DNA of 64,000 nucleotides. Origin: Ctenosaura bakeri (taxonomy: Eukaryota; Chordata; Lepidosauria; Squamata; Iguanidae). A program made the position numbers and the translations under genes. The stretch covers positions 186,001 to 250,000 of the forward strand of contig CAOLHI010001430.1 in NCBI GenBank assembly GCA_948474755.1. Direction: 5' to 3'. Positions 34,420 to 45,419 of this stretch are shown here, in pieces. The notes under the pieces are model-generated. The model worked only from the letters and a program-made list of their open reading frames with translations. It was not told the origin of the DNA and did no database searches. The number at the start of each line of letters is the position of its first letter. Within the stretch, counting starts at the first letter, position 1.

Positions 34420-35510
34420 TCATCATTCTTCCAATTCCTGTACATGTTTAAGACTTGGCTCAGCTGAAAGTTCTTTAGTCAACCAGGTTTCTTTAGACAC
34501 CTCCCATTTTTCCTCCTCATTGGCACAGTTATAAATTGTGCTTTCAGTATCTACTTTTGAGAAACTCCCATCCATCATGAATTGTCTTCTCTTTCCATAT
34601 TCTTGAATTTCAGAATTCAACAATTTCAGCAAGTAACTCCATAAGCTTACGGAAATCACCTTTTTTAAAGTCTAGAATGCGAGTCTGGCTATATTTGGCT
34701 TCTCCTTCCCACTGAATGACAAATTCCAAAAGAACATGGTCACTCCCCCCTAAGGATCCTACCACCTCCACCTCATCAACAAGGTCATCCCTGTTGGTCA
34801 GGATCAGATCTAAAATAGTTGATTCCCTTGTCACCTCTTCCACCTTCTGGACCATGAAACTGTCTGCAAGGCAAGTGAAGAAACTGTTGGACCTTGTGAT
34901 CTTGGCAGAGTTTGACTGCCAACATATATCAAGATAGTTGAAATCTCCCATTAATACCAGTACTACTGCATCTCTCCTTTTTGAATGTATGGTCATCTAC
35001 TCCAGGACGGCATCATCCAAGTCCTCAGGCTGGCTCGGAGATCTGTCGTAAACCCCACAATCACATCCCTATTGTTTCTTGTTCCCTTAATTCTTACCCA
35101 GATGCTCTCAACCTGGCTTCCTAGATTTAAGTCATAGATCTCTTCACAGGTGAAAACATCCTTGACATATGAGGATACTCGTCCTCCTTTCTCGTTTGGT
35201 CTATTTCTGCAAAAGAGGTTATACCCCCTATTACTACATTCCAAACATGAGACTCATCCCACCAGGTTTCAGTGATGCCTATTTTGTTGTATTAGGAGTT
35301 ACTTATTTCCCATGCTCTGTGCATTAGTGTAGAGACACTTAAGATCATGTGCCCTTCCCTCAAGTCCTGTACTAAAGTTGCTTTTCCTCCCACTTCTGGT
35401 CTCTAGTACTACTTGGTCGACTCTACCTATACCTATATCATTTGGGCTATTTTTCCCAGCGCTCACTGAATCCTCACCCTGAATAATACTGTCTCCCTCC
35501 CCAGCCAAAC
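34420..35510 (-). pseudogene. CR1-A ORF2 N-terminal endonuclease (APE-like), broken
   Basis: Read from 35510 down: YTNAQSMGNK at the N-terminus, GYNLFCRNRPNEKGG, VESIWVRIKGTRNNRDVIVG, VLMGDFNYLDICWQSNSAK and GGSDHVLLEF. The GDFN and SDH residues of the exonuclease-endonuclease-phosphatase fold are present. The segment around the catalytic Glu (ETWWD, about 35255) is separated by a frame break. CR1 endonucleases nick the target for target-primed reverse transcription. Confidence 0.85.
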
Positions 35511-35639
35511 TCTATTTAAAGACCTCCTGATCTGCTTTTTGAGACTGTTAGCAAAAACATTCCTGCTGATGGTTGTGAGATGCAGTCCACCCACTGCCAG
35601 AAAATCATGATCCAAAAACCCAAATCACTCCCAGTGGCA

Positions 35640-36546
35640 CCATCTGCAGAGCCAGTTGTTCACCTCCACTATTCTTCTCTCCCTTCGTGGGCCACAGGGA
35701 GGATGGACGAAATGACAACCTGTGCACCAAGGTCTTTCAGCTTTCTACACATAACCTCATAATCCTTTGAGATGTGCTGAAAGCTGCGCCTCGTAATGTC
35801 ACTGGTTCCAACATGTACCAAAAGGAGGAGGTTATCATCAGTGGGCTTGACCAATCCTGTTAGCCTCTCAGTTACGTCATTAATTTTGGCCCCAGGGAGA
35901 CAGCACACCTCGCGATTCATCCTGTCCGTGTTGCAAATTGTTGGTTCTGTTCCTCTCAGCAAGGAGTCCCCAACCACCAGAACTCATCTCCTCTGAGGCT
36001 TGCAGGGTTACTCGACAATCAGATTCTTCCACGGCCGCCTGGACATTCTGTTTAAGCTGAGACTGTTGGTCTTGCTGCTGTTGGATTTCATCCTACTAAT
36101 GTTTCAGTTCCTGTTGCTGATGTTTTATTTTCCCCTTGGTGACATTCCATTACCTCTTCCTGCTGTTCCACTTCATCATTAATAAGGTTGAGAACTTGGA
36201 AGCGATTCTGTAGCTCGAGAGCCTCTGTTTGGTACCTTGCCTTTCTACTCCTGCATGTCACATTCCTCCAAGTGTCCATCTCCGGGTTTTGTGAACTTGC
36301 CTCCTCATCTGCTAGCTCCTCCATGTATTCCATCTTCAAAAAGGTCCTCTCAGCCCTATCCAACTCCTCACGCTCCCTAATAATGCAAAGATTCAAAACC
36401 TGGGCCTCCAGCTGTTGAACCTTCTCCTCCAAGAGGGCCAGCCACCAGCCTGCATTTGCTACAGGTGTACCCAACGACATCTTGCGGCAAGAAAAGAAAC
36501 ATGTCATAGCTGTTGCAGATGAATGCAGCAGCTTCCTCACCCTCCA
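35640..36546 (-). pseudogene. CR1-A ORF1: zinc motif, coiled coil, SGNH-type esterase
   Basis: The start codon is taken at 36546 (ATGGAGGGTGAGG). The N-terminus has a half-preserved cysteine motif (ICNSYDM ... YTCSKC), where copy B has CHSC ... CSKC. A coiled-coil segment follows (LLEEKVQQLEAQVLNL ... EELDRAERTFL). The C-terminal part (35977-35669) holds VGDSLLRGTE, LPGAKINDVTERL and VHVGTSDI, the block I/II/III pattern of SGNH esterases known in CR1 ORF1 proteins. Frames change between the two halves. Confidence 0.75.
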
Positions 36547-36689
36547 TATTTGATAACCTTGACAGTCAAATTAGAAAAACTAAAACAGGGCTTCATTTTC
36601 AAACTCCCCTGGTAAAACCTATGTTAACACCTGTTTGCCAAGCTCTAATTGTCAAACTATCAAGACTGAGGGTGCAGTACTATAGTGGT

Positions 36690-37133
36690 TCTAGTTAATC
36701 CCACAAGCTGCCCAGCCTACCCGGATGTTATGGTCAGGCAGACTGCCTCAGGAGGGCTTCAACTTAATAAGCAATGTACTCTTACTAAACTTGTACAGCC
36801 AAACTTCATGCACCGAAGGCAGTCACCATTGGGAGCAGTTATAAAGAGTTAACAGCTGCTAGCTCCTCCCCCTAGCTAGTCAGTTAGACCGTGCATTCAG
36901 GGGGAGCACAAGGCCAGAGCAAACAAACAAACAAACACAGCCCCACAAGCCTATAAGAAACACCCAGTCAAGGATGTCTTCTCAGACACTGCTTACTTTC
37001 CGCTCTCTCCTCTGGAAATGAACTTGAAGGCTGCTGGGAGCAGTTATAAAGAGTTAACGGCTGCTAGCTCCTCCCCTTAGCTAGTTAGTTAGACCGTGTG
37101 CCGAGGAAGAGCACATGGCCAGAGCAGACAACG
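36690..37133 (-). repeat. CR1-A 5' UTR with two tandem ~200-bp units
   Basis: 'gggagcagttataaagagtt' followed by 'aac(a/g)gctgctagctcctcc' and 'tagttagaccgtg' occurs at about 36830 and again at about 37030. Between them lie 'cacagccccacaagcc' and 'cttctcagacactgc'. The same two blocks occur in copy B. Confidence 0.75.
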
Positions 37134-37250
37134 AATGACTGAGAGTGTATGACATGTCCAAGGTCAACCAGTGGGTTTCCATGGCTGAGCAAGGAATGGT
37201 CTCCAAGGTCATTGTCCAATGCTCAAACCACTACACCATGCTGGCTCTCT
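37134..37250 (-). mobile_element. tRNA-derived SINE head, cut by CR1-A
   Basis: 'gagtgtatgacatgtccaag', 'cagtgggtttccatggctga', reversed A-box 'caaaccactacaccatgctg' and 'gctctc'. The tail half that should precede it is absent, consistent with CR1-A lying at the break. Confidence 0.75.
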
Positions 37251-38039
37251 TGCAATTTTACACACCACTAAGACTACTGACTTCCCATTTGTTTCTTGGA
37301 TAAATTGATGAAGATTATAGATCCCCTCCACAGGGAAAAAAATGTACTGAAAAATTTTTCCAAACTGGGAGAATATCGAACAATAACAAATAAATCTTTG
37401 GAGGAACTGCATGATTCCCATCCTTGTTCTAAGCAAAAGAATCATGATAAACCAAGGGTGTTTAATTAATGGGAGAGAGCTTCTTGGGATCAGCACACAC
37501 TGACAGGTCATATAGGAGGAGATTGCTTGGGGATGAGGTCTCCCACACTGACTGCAAGGCATTTCTCCACCTCCTTGCAACCAGACGGTTTTTCATTTCT
37601 GCCACACCAGGTGAAGCAGAAAAACCTTTTACAATCCTGACACTGAGCCAGTTCAGGTTCCATTTTTCCAGAGCAAATATATCCCATCCCCAAGAGAAAG
37701 ATGCTCATTTCCCAAGGGCAGTGCCTCAAGGACTATGATCTACATCTGATTTTTACGTCAAACAACCAAGCCAGGTCAAGAGCAGACCTGGAGCTTGGGA
37801 AAAAATGGTTAAAAATTTATTTGCCTCAAAATCTTCTACGATTTTCAACAATGATTTCAACAATTAATATTTTAACCATTTAATGGGTTATGTCAATTAC
37901 TTTTTTTTAAAAAAAAGTATTTACAATGTTTCTGTTTATTTTCACTTAATTTAAAATGATTTTTTAAAAAATCTGATCATTCAACAAAGCAATTGATGAA
38001 TGTCTATAACTTGGTGTGAAGGCTGGACCAGAAGAAAAT
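37251..38039. other. No recognised feature
   Basis: Non-coding, strongly AT-rich from about 37800 to 37980. No exon. Confidence 0.35.
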
Positions 38040-38600
38040 CAATTCATTTGAAATGTGGTGCTGGAGGAGAGTTCTGCAGATACCATAAAAGATAAATGAA
38101 TGGATCTTATAGTCAGCAAAGCCTGAACAGTCACAAAAAGCACAGACGAGTAACCTGACTGTTGGTCTTTGGACATATCATGAAATGATGTGACTCCCTG
38201 TGTTGGGAAAAAGTGAGGGTTAAGAGCCAGCATGGTGTAATGGTTTGAGCCTTCAGGACTACGGCCTGAAGACCAGGGTTCAGTTCCCAGCTCAGCCATG
38301 GAAAACCCACTGGGTGACCTTGGGAACGTCACGCACTCTCAGCCCCAGAAAACTCCGTGATAGATTTGCTCTAGGGTCACCATAAGTTGGAAATGACTTA
38401 AAGGCACACAACAAAAATGCAATAAGGTTAGGGTAAGGGGAAAAGGAAGGCCCCATCACTACTAGGTTGATTTAGTCAGGGGAGACACAGCCCTGAGTTT
38501 GCAAGACCTGCGGAGGGCAGATGAACACCAGAACTTTTGGCAGTCTCTCATTCATAGGGTTTCCATAAGTCAAAGTCAACCTGATAGCAAATAACAACAA
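38040..38600 (+). mobile_element. Bov-B/RTE-like LINE 3' end, split by a SINE
   Basis: 'aaatgtggtgctggaggaga' (38053) is the ORF2 C-terminal segment. After the SINE at 38221-38418 the element resumes 'aaaaggaaggccccatcact', 'acagccctgagtttgcaaga' and 'tctctcattcatagggttt', ending 'ccataagtcaaagtcaacct' and 'gatagcaaataacaacaa'. The final 60 bases resemble the tail of the SINEs. Confidence 0.65.
38221..38418 (+). mobile_element. tRNA-derived SINE nested in a Bov-B-like LINE
   Basis: 'aagagccagcatggtgtaat' head, 'cagggttcagttcccagc' B-box, 'cactgggtgaccttgggaac', 'caccataagttggaaatgac' and 'aaggcacacaacaaaaatg' tail. Complete copy. Confidence 0.85.
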
Positions 38601-39084
38601 AATTGATTAATTAACTTGACAATATTTCCTCACTGGTTTTACATTAAGAAATGAAAAATTTAACATGAAAACACAAGCACCAACTCTTTATGTTTCCAAG
38701 CACAGCAGAAATGGGGGAGGGCAGGAATAGAAAACCCAACAGGTTCCCTGGTACTCTCTCAACACAGGGGTGAGCGTAATGCAAGCTGACAACACAAGAT
38801 GGGGAAAGCAAAAACTGTCCTGAATTCATTAGCTGGGAAAGACTGTCACTCCACAGACTTGGCTGGGGAGACAGTCACAAAATAGGACACAACTCCACAC
38901 TGTTTGCTTGGCAGCCAGGAGCTGTAATTCACTGGCTTGTCATTCTTGCTCCCCCTTCTTGCTCTGGTCTTTTCTGGTTCTTAGCAAGCAATTTGACTTT
39001 TCCCCCAAAGGACTTGAGAAATATTTTACATTGTTTGTCCAACTAGGAGGCTGCAGAAAGAAAATCTTCTGTAAACCAAAACAG

Positions 39085-39180
39085 TTTTAAACAGTGGTTG
39101 GACAGCCATCTCTCAGGAGCACTCTGGTTGTGTTTTCCTGCATGGCAGGGGGTTGGACTAGATGGCCCTTGATTAGGATT
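39085..39180 (+). mobile_element. CR1 LINE 3' end (sense), truncated
   Basis: Frame FKQWLDSHLSGA-like (39085 on), then 'tgcatggcagggggttggac' and 'tagatggcccttgatt', the CR1 3' terminus in sense orientation. Confidence 0.78.
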
Positions 39181-40296
39181 GCCAAGTGAAAGGGGATTTC
39201 TGCTGAAATTCCTTCCCAACACAAACTGCCACTTGTTTCTCATAGAAATCCTATCTTTGAGGCCCCTTTCAAAGCTATGATTCTAGGTTGCTAATCCACT
39301 AGATCTGTATACTGCATCATACTTAACCTATCTGATGTGGAGGAACAGCAATATTCCTGAAATATGCCAAGGATTCATACCATATTTGTGCCCATTGACT
39401 ACAATTGATTCTTTCTTCCCTAAAAACTCACCAGGAATGGCTCACAGCCTGTCAGACTGCTTCTTAAAATAAATACAATAAAATAACCTGTGAATAATCA
39501 AAAGTACAAATACTGAACCCACAAAAGTGGAGGCCAACTGTATTTCTTTAACAGAAAATTTAGTAAGTCAGAAATAACATGGAAGAAACTAGCATAGATC
39601 TCCACACTACAAAAAAGAAGCAGTTCAACCAGTTTCAGCAAATGTATTCAAAACGAATCATACGCACATGTGAAATGCCACAAGGAAGTCAGACAACCCT
39701 TGAATAAATAAAAAAATGAACCTTGAGTCTACTTGAAGGCTTCTTCCAAAATGCATCCAGGGTAATTGTTTTTTCATTCACCAGCCTCCACTTTTTTTTA
39801 TGATATGCATTTTGGTGACCAAGTTAGTATCTTTATGCTAGAGGTAGCTAATGAGGTAAGGATATCTGTTCCCCACTTTTCTCTGCTTTGTGGTGTTCAC
39901 AAATGCTCAATAAAGGAGCCTGGGGGTATTTGCTGCTTACTTTGTCTGTTGTAGGCAGGCAACAGTATGACTATAGTAAAGTCCTATTTTTCCCCCAGCT
40001 CAAGCTTGTGCATTTACTGCAGACATGCTGCTGCAACATGACTGAGAAAATCTGTCTCTCCAGCATCCTTCATCATCTTTCCTGTGCCAATACTGCTTTA
40101 AAAAAAACAAAAAACAGAAACAAAAAAACCCAAACAAATCCTTCCATCTGGACAGAGAATGGTGAAGAAATGGTGGGGCTAGGTAGCTGTAAAAAAACTT
40201 TGTAAAAAGGAGATTCTTTGTCATAAGCTTTGTTAACTCAGTTAAGCCTGTAACCAGTCTCCAAAACTGGAAGTAAAAGGTAACATCTTTCTAGAG
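39181..40296. other. No gene; one Tigger-like right end at 39483-39541
   Basis: 'cccacaaaagtggaggccaa' then CTG followed by TA at 39541-39543 is a right terminus of the Tigger-like family, with no left end nearby. The rest is non-coding. 40095-40130 is A-rich. Confidence 0.45.
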
Positions 40297-40639
40297 CACA
40301 TGTGTCAAACACAAGGCCCGTGGGCTGAATCCGGCCTGCAAGGCGATTTCATATGGCCCTCACTCCTCTCCTGCAGCTGTGGCATTTCCCCCACCTGGTG
40401 AGCCTGATCCCCACATTATGGGCCCTTGGCTGCCGGTATTCTGAAGAGGGGCCCAGCAGCCAGTACTCATAATCTACTTAGAATCAGAGAATCATAAGAG
40501 TTGGAAGAGACCACAGGGGCCATCCAGTCCAACCCCCTGCTATGCAGGAACACCCATCAAAGCATTCCCAACAGATGGCCATCCAACCACTGCTTAAAAA
40601 CCTCCAAAGATGGAGACTCCACCACACTCCGAGGCAGCA

Positions 40640-42050
40640 TATTCCAGCGCTGGACAGCGCTGACCATCAGGAAGTTCTTCCTGAGGTTCAAGTGGAATCT
40701 CCCTTCCTGCAGCTTGAATCCATTGCTCCTTGTCCTAGTCTCTGGAGGGCAGAGAACAAGCCCGCTCTCTCCTCAACATGACACCCCTTCAGTAATTTAA
40801 ACATGGCTATCATGTCCCCTCTTAACCTTCTCTTCTGCAGCCTAACATACTGAGATCCCCAAGACACTCCTCATAGGGCATGGCTTTGAGACCCTTCACC
40901 ATTTTGGTCACCCTCCTCTGGACACGTTCCAACTTGTCGACATCTTTCTTGAATTGAGGTGCCCAGAACTGGACACAGTATTCCAAATGAGGCCTAACCA
41001 CCACAGAATAGAGTGGTACCATTACCTCCCTCGATCTAGACACCATACTCCTATTGATGCAACCAAGAATCACGTTGACTTGGCTGCCACATCACACTGC
41101 TGACTCATGTTCAGCTTGTGATCTACCAAGACTCCTAGATCCCTTTCACACGTACTGCTATCCAGCCACGTGTCCCCCATTCTATATTTGTGCATTCCAT
41201 TTTTTCTGCCTAAGTGCAGGACCTTACATTTCTCTCTGTCGAAATTAATTTTCTTAGCTTTGGCGCAGCTCTCCAACCTGTCAAGAACGTTTTGAAATTT
41301 GATCCTGTCCTCTGGTGTATTAGCAACCCCTCCCAATCATCTGCAAATTTGATCAGCATGCCCTCCACTCCTTCATCCAAGTCATCGACGAAGATGTTGA
41401 ATAGCACTGGGCCCAGGACAGAACCCTGTGGCACCCCACTAGTCACTTCTCTCCAGGATGAAAAGCAGCCATTGGTGAGCACCCTTTGGGTTTGGTCGGT
41501 CAACCAATTATAAATCCAACTAACAGTAGCCCTGTCCAGCCCACATTTTACTAGCTTCTTTGCAAGAATGCCATCAGGAACTTTGTCAAAGGCCTTACTG
41601 AAGCCAAGATATGCTACGTTCACAGCATTCCCTTCATCTATCAAGCTTGTAACCCTATCATAAAAAGAGAAAAAATTAGTCTAGCATGACTTATTTCTGA
41701 GAAATCCAGAAATGCTGGCTTTTAGTGATTACGGCATTGCTTTCTAAGTAATTACAAACTGACTGTTTAATGATCTGCTCTAGGATCTTTCCTGGAATTG
41801 ATGTCAGGCTGACCAAGCGATAATTATTAGGGTCCTCTTTTTTCCCCTTCTCGAAGATGGGGATGACATTTGACCTCCTCCAGTCTGCTGGGACTTCTCC
41901 TGTTCTCCAAGAGTTCTAAAAGATTATTGCAAGTGGTTCAGAAATGACTTCTGCCAGCTCTTTTAATATCCTTGGATATAATTCATCTGGCCCTGGGGAT
42001 TTGAATTCATCTAGTTTAGCCCTGTACTACTTCTCTACTTATACTGTACT
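40640..42050 (-). pseudogene. CR1-B ORF2 reverse transcriptase domain, frameshifted
   Basis: Segments on the minus strand: [20 protein letters not shown] (near 41600), [34 protein letters not shown] (near 41420), FADD (near 41345), and after the frame change [20 protein letters not shown], then SVVVRPHLEYCVQFWAPQF. The C-terminal HLNLRKNF region is shifted again. The 7-nt loss after FADD is identical to copy A. The N-terminal RT part (42050-41650) is also frameshifted. Confidence 0.88.
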
Positions 42051-42382
42051 GCATTTCCCCCCTTTTCCTCACCTGCTCCCCACACCCCAGGTTGGGTACT
42101 TCTATCCTTCTGGGAGAAAACTGCAGCAAAGGAGGTATTGAGTAGTTCTGCCCTCTATCTTCTACCCATTATTAATTGGTTACCTTCTCCAAGCAGTGAT
42201 TCTATTATTTCCTTGTTTTTCCTTTTGCTGCGGACATATCTTAAAAAGCCCTTTTTATTGTTTTTGATGTCTTTGGCAAGCCTGAGTTCATTCTGCGCTT
42301 TAGCTTTTCTGACCTTCTCTCTACATCTCCTGGCTACTTGCTTGAATTCCTCTTTGGTGATTTCACCATTCTTCCATTTCCT

Positions 42383-43273
42383 CTACATGTTTCTTTTAAC
42401 ACTTAGCTCAGCTGAGAGTTCTTCAGTCAACCATTCCGGTTTCTTTAGACACCTGTCATTTTTCCTCCTTATTGGCACAGTTTTCAATTGTGCTTTCAGT
42501 ATCTCACTTTTAAGAAACTTCAACCCATCATGAACTCCTTTGTGTTTTAGTATTCTTGACCACAGGATTTCATCAAGTAACTCCCTAAGTTTAGAGAAAT
42601 CAGCTTTCTTAAAGTTTAGGATGCATGTCTGGCTACACTTGGCTTCTCCTTCCCACTGAATGACAAACTCCAAAAGAGCATGGTCACTCCCTCCTAAGGA
42701 TCCCACCACTTCCACCTCATCAACTAGGTCATCCTTGTTGGTCAGGATCAGATCTAAAATAGCCAATTCCCTTGTCGCCTCTTCCGCCTTCTGGACCATG
42801 AAATTGTCTGCAAGGCAAGCAAGGAACCTGTTGGACCTTGCGGTCTTTGCAGAATTTGACTGCCAACAAATATCTGGATAATTGAAATCTCCCATTAACA
42901 CTGTATCTCTCCTTTTTGAATGTGTGGCCATCTGCTCCAGTAAGGCCTCAACTATGTCCTTAAGCTGGCCCGGAGGCCTGTAGCAAACCCCCACAATCAC
43001 ATCCCTATTGTTTCTCTCTCCCTTAATTCTTACCCAGATGTTCTCGGCTGGGCTTCCTGGATTTAAGTCCTGGATCTCTTCACAAGTGAAAACATCCTTG
43101 ACATATAAGGCAATTCCTTCTCCTTTCTTGTTCGGTCTATTTCTGCAAAATAGGTTATACCCCATTCCTACGTTACAATCATGAGATCCATCCCACCAGG
43201 TTTCAGCGATGCCTATTAAATCATATTTATTTTGTTGTACTAAGAGCTGGAGTTCATCTTGCTTATTCCCCAT
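42383..43273 (-). pseudogene. CR1-B ORF2 endonuclease domain, open for 296 codons
   Basis: The longest intact coding piece of either CR1. ETWWDGSHD holds the catalytic Glu (residue 24), VLMGDFNYPDICW the Asp/Asn pair (residues 129 and 131), and GGSDHALLEF the Asp/His pair (197 and 198), so the APE-type endonuclease active site is complete. Residues 203-296 run into the linker before RT and end in a stop just after NM. It is counted as part of a dead element because ORF2 is broken downstream and the true ORF2 start lies a little upstream (Met1 here is internal to the QSMGNK motif). Confidence 0.88.
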
Positions 43274-43479
43274 GCTCTGTGTGTTAGTGCACAGACACTT
43301 CAGACAATGTGCCCTTCATCGAATTCCTGTACTAAAGTTACTTTCCCTCTCCCTGTTGGTCTCTAGTTCTACTTGGCCTGCCCTATCTATATCATTTGGG
43401 CTATTTTTCACAGTACTCACTGAATCCTTACCCAAAATAATACTGTCCCCCTCCCCAGTCAAACTCAGTTTAAAGACTT

Positions 43480-45395
43480 CCTGATCCATTTTGTGAGACT
43501 GTTAGCAAAAACGTTCTGGCTGACAGTTTTAAGGTGCAGGCCATCCCTTGCCAGAAGACCATCTTCGTGGAATTGCAGGCCATGATCAAAAAATCCGAAT
43601 TGCTCCCAGCAGCACTATTATCACGGTTATGATACAGTGAATGAGAGCACTAGATACCCTTTTGATATCAAATAATTTGGCCTTGCTGGACCTCTCTTTG
43701 GCATCTCACTCCACGTGTTTGCAGAGGCCTCCTGGACAAGCACGTACGGGTGTGGCCATTAATGACTGTACATTCCAAAACCCCATTCAGGCTAGCAACT
43801 TAAGCCTCTCCGTTGCTTTAGGGAAAAACCTCCCTGCAAACCAGCTCTGCTCGGCTCGGAGTTACACAAAGCCCTGCAGCCAAGAGCCAAGCCATTCCTT
43901 TATGTTGGGCCATCAACGTACCAGCCACGCTATTGTCATCAAGAGCAAAACCAATCATGCTAAACTTGACCTTTTCCAAATCCTTTGTCCAGCTCCAAAT
44001 CTCCTTTGTTCTCACCGAGCATAACATAGCCTGTAGGTAAACTCCACTCTACAAAAGGTCCCCTTTTCCAAGTCCTCCTCGGAGTACTTTGGATCACCCT
44101 GGACTTCCATCTAGCCATCTAAGGAGCTCCCCTCAGCCAGCTACACTGAGCTTTCTTCCCTGGAACCCCATCTTTTTCTCCAGGACTACGAGAGCAGGTG
44201 TCGTATTGCCTCTCCCTAAGCTCTCCATTTCTGATTTCCAGATAGCTAGTGTGTGTGTTGTTTTATTTGCTGTTTATCTTTCAATAAAACTGTTATTTTT
44301 GTTACTTTTAAACTTGCTTGCCTGCTCTCTGACCTGAAGCCTGAAACACAGGGTTAAAACATCCTTGCTAAAGTTACCCTGCCTCTCATTTAGCCAAGAG
44401 AGTGCTCAAACTAGATTCCCCCAATTTGTGTTTTTATTTGGATATTTGGGCGCCCCTCCCGGGACCCCCAACATACAGGGCAACAGCACCATCTTCGGAG
44501 CCAGTCATTGATCTCCACTATTCTTCTTTTCCATTGTGGGCCATGTCCTTCCACCAGGAGAAGAGATGAAATGACAACCTGCGCATGAAGGTCCTTCAGC
44601 TTCCTACCCATAACCTTGTAATCCTTCGTGATGTGGTGAAAGCTGCGTCTTGCTGTGTCATTGATTCTGGCATGAACCAAAAGGAGGGGTTTATGGTCAG
44701 TCGGCTTGACCAGTCTGGTTAGCCTCTACATTATGACATTGATTTTGGCCCCAGGAAGACAGCACACCTCACGATTGATTCTATCCGGATTGCAAATGAT
44801 CGCTTCTGTTCCTCTCAGGAAAAAGTCCCTAACCACTAGAACTTGTCTCCTCTGAGGCTTATCCAGGCAGATTCCCTCACGGCCACCTGAACTTTCTGTT
44901 CGTGCTGAGAGTGTTGGTGCTGATGCTGTTGGATGCTGTTCTGCTGGTGTTGGGGTTCCCCATTGTTGATGTTAGATTTCCTCCAGATGACATTTCATGA
45001 CCTCTTCCTGCTGTTCCACTTTGTCATTAATAAAGTCAAGAACTTGGAAGCGATTCTGTAGCTCAAGAGACTCCGTATGACACCTTGGCTTTCTATTCCT
45101 GTGTGTCACATTCCTCCAAGCGTCCGTCTCCTTGTTTCGTAAACCAGCTTCTTTGTCCACTAGCTCCTCCGTGCATTCCGTCTTCAAAAAGGTCCTCTCA
45201 GCCCTATCCAAGAACTCCTCTCCATCCCTAATAATGCAAAGATTTGGAACACACACCTCCAACTGTTGAACCTTCTTCTCTAAAGAGAGCAACCAGCTTG
45301 CATTTGCTGCAGGTATACCCAAGGATATCTTGTGGCAGGAAAAGAAACATGCCACAGCTATGGCAGGTGACTGCAGCAGCTCCCTCCCCCTCCAT
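43480..45395 (-). pseudogene. CR1-B ORF1, split by a solo LTR
   Basis: Start at 45395 (ATGGAGGGGGAGGG). The N-terminal motif reads CHSCGM ... YTCSKC, a CX2C...CX2C pair likely to bind zinc. Coiled coil: LEKKVQQLEVCVPNL, then DRAERTFLKTE. The esterase portion is decayed (VHARINDTARRSFHHITKDY near 44670; the active-site Ser block near 44830 is out of frame). The LTR at 43616-44485 cuts the region between the esterase and the ORF1 end. Confidence 0.72.
43616..44485 (+). mobile_element. Solo LTR, 870 bp, inserted in CR1-B
   Basis: Begins TATTATCACGG (a TG start mutated to TA) and ends CAGGGCAACA. GCAC is duplicated on both sides (43612-43615 and 44486-44489), and removing the LTR with one GCAC restores the CR1 sequence as in copy A. 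AATAAA at 44283-44288 gives the polyadenylation signal and the orientation. The end region 'ccctcccgggacccc' is shared with the LTR at 51901-52816. The 4-bp duplication suits a class I endogenous retrovirus LTR, but a gypsy-like LTR is not excluded. Confidence 0.85.
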
Positions 45396-45419
45396 ACCAG
45401 ATAGTTTAGATAGTTAAAT

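Larger units (their letters stand above)
32530..37133 (-). mobile_element. CR1 LINE copy A, near full length (~4.6 kb)
   Basis: Minus-strand CR1. The 3' tail lies at 32530 (ATCACAGAATCATAGAGTTG), then ORF2 RT, endonuclease, ORF1 and a repeated 5' UTR ending near 37133. Most CR1 copies are severely 5'-truncated, so a copy reaching the 5' UTR is unusual. Frames are interrupted at many places, so it cannot be active. It lies between Bov-B and SINE fragments, and no clean target duplication was found. Orientation matches copy B, which begins 3.3 kb further on. Confidence 0.93.
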
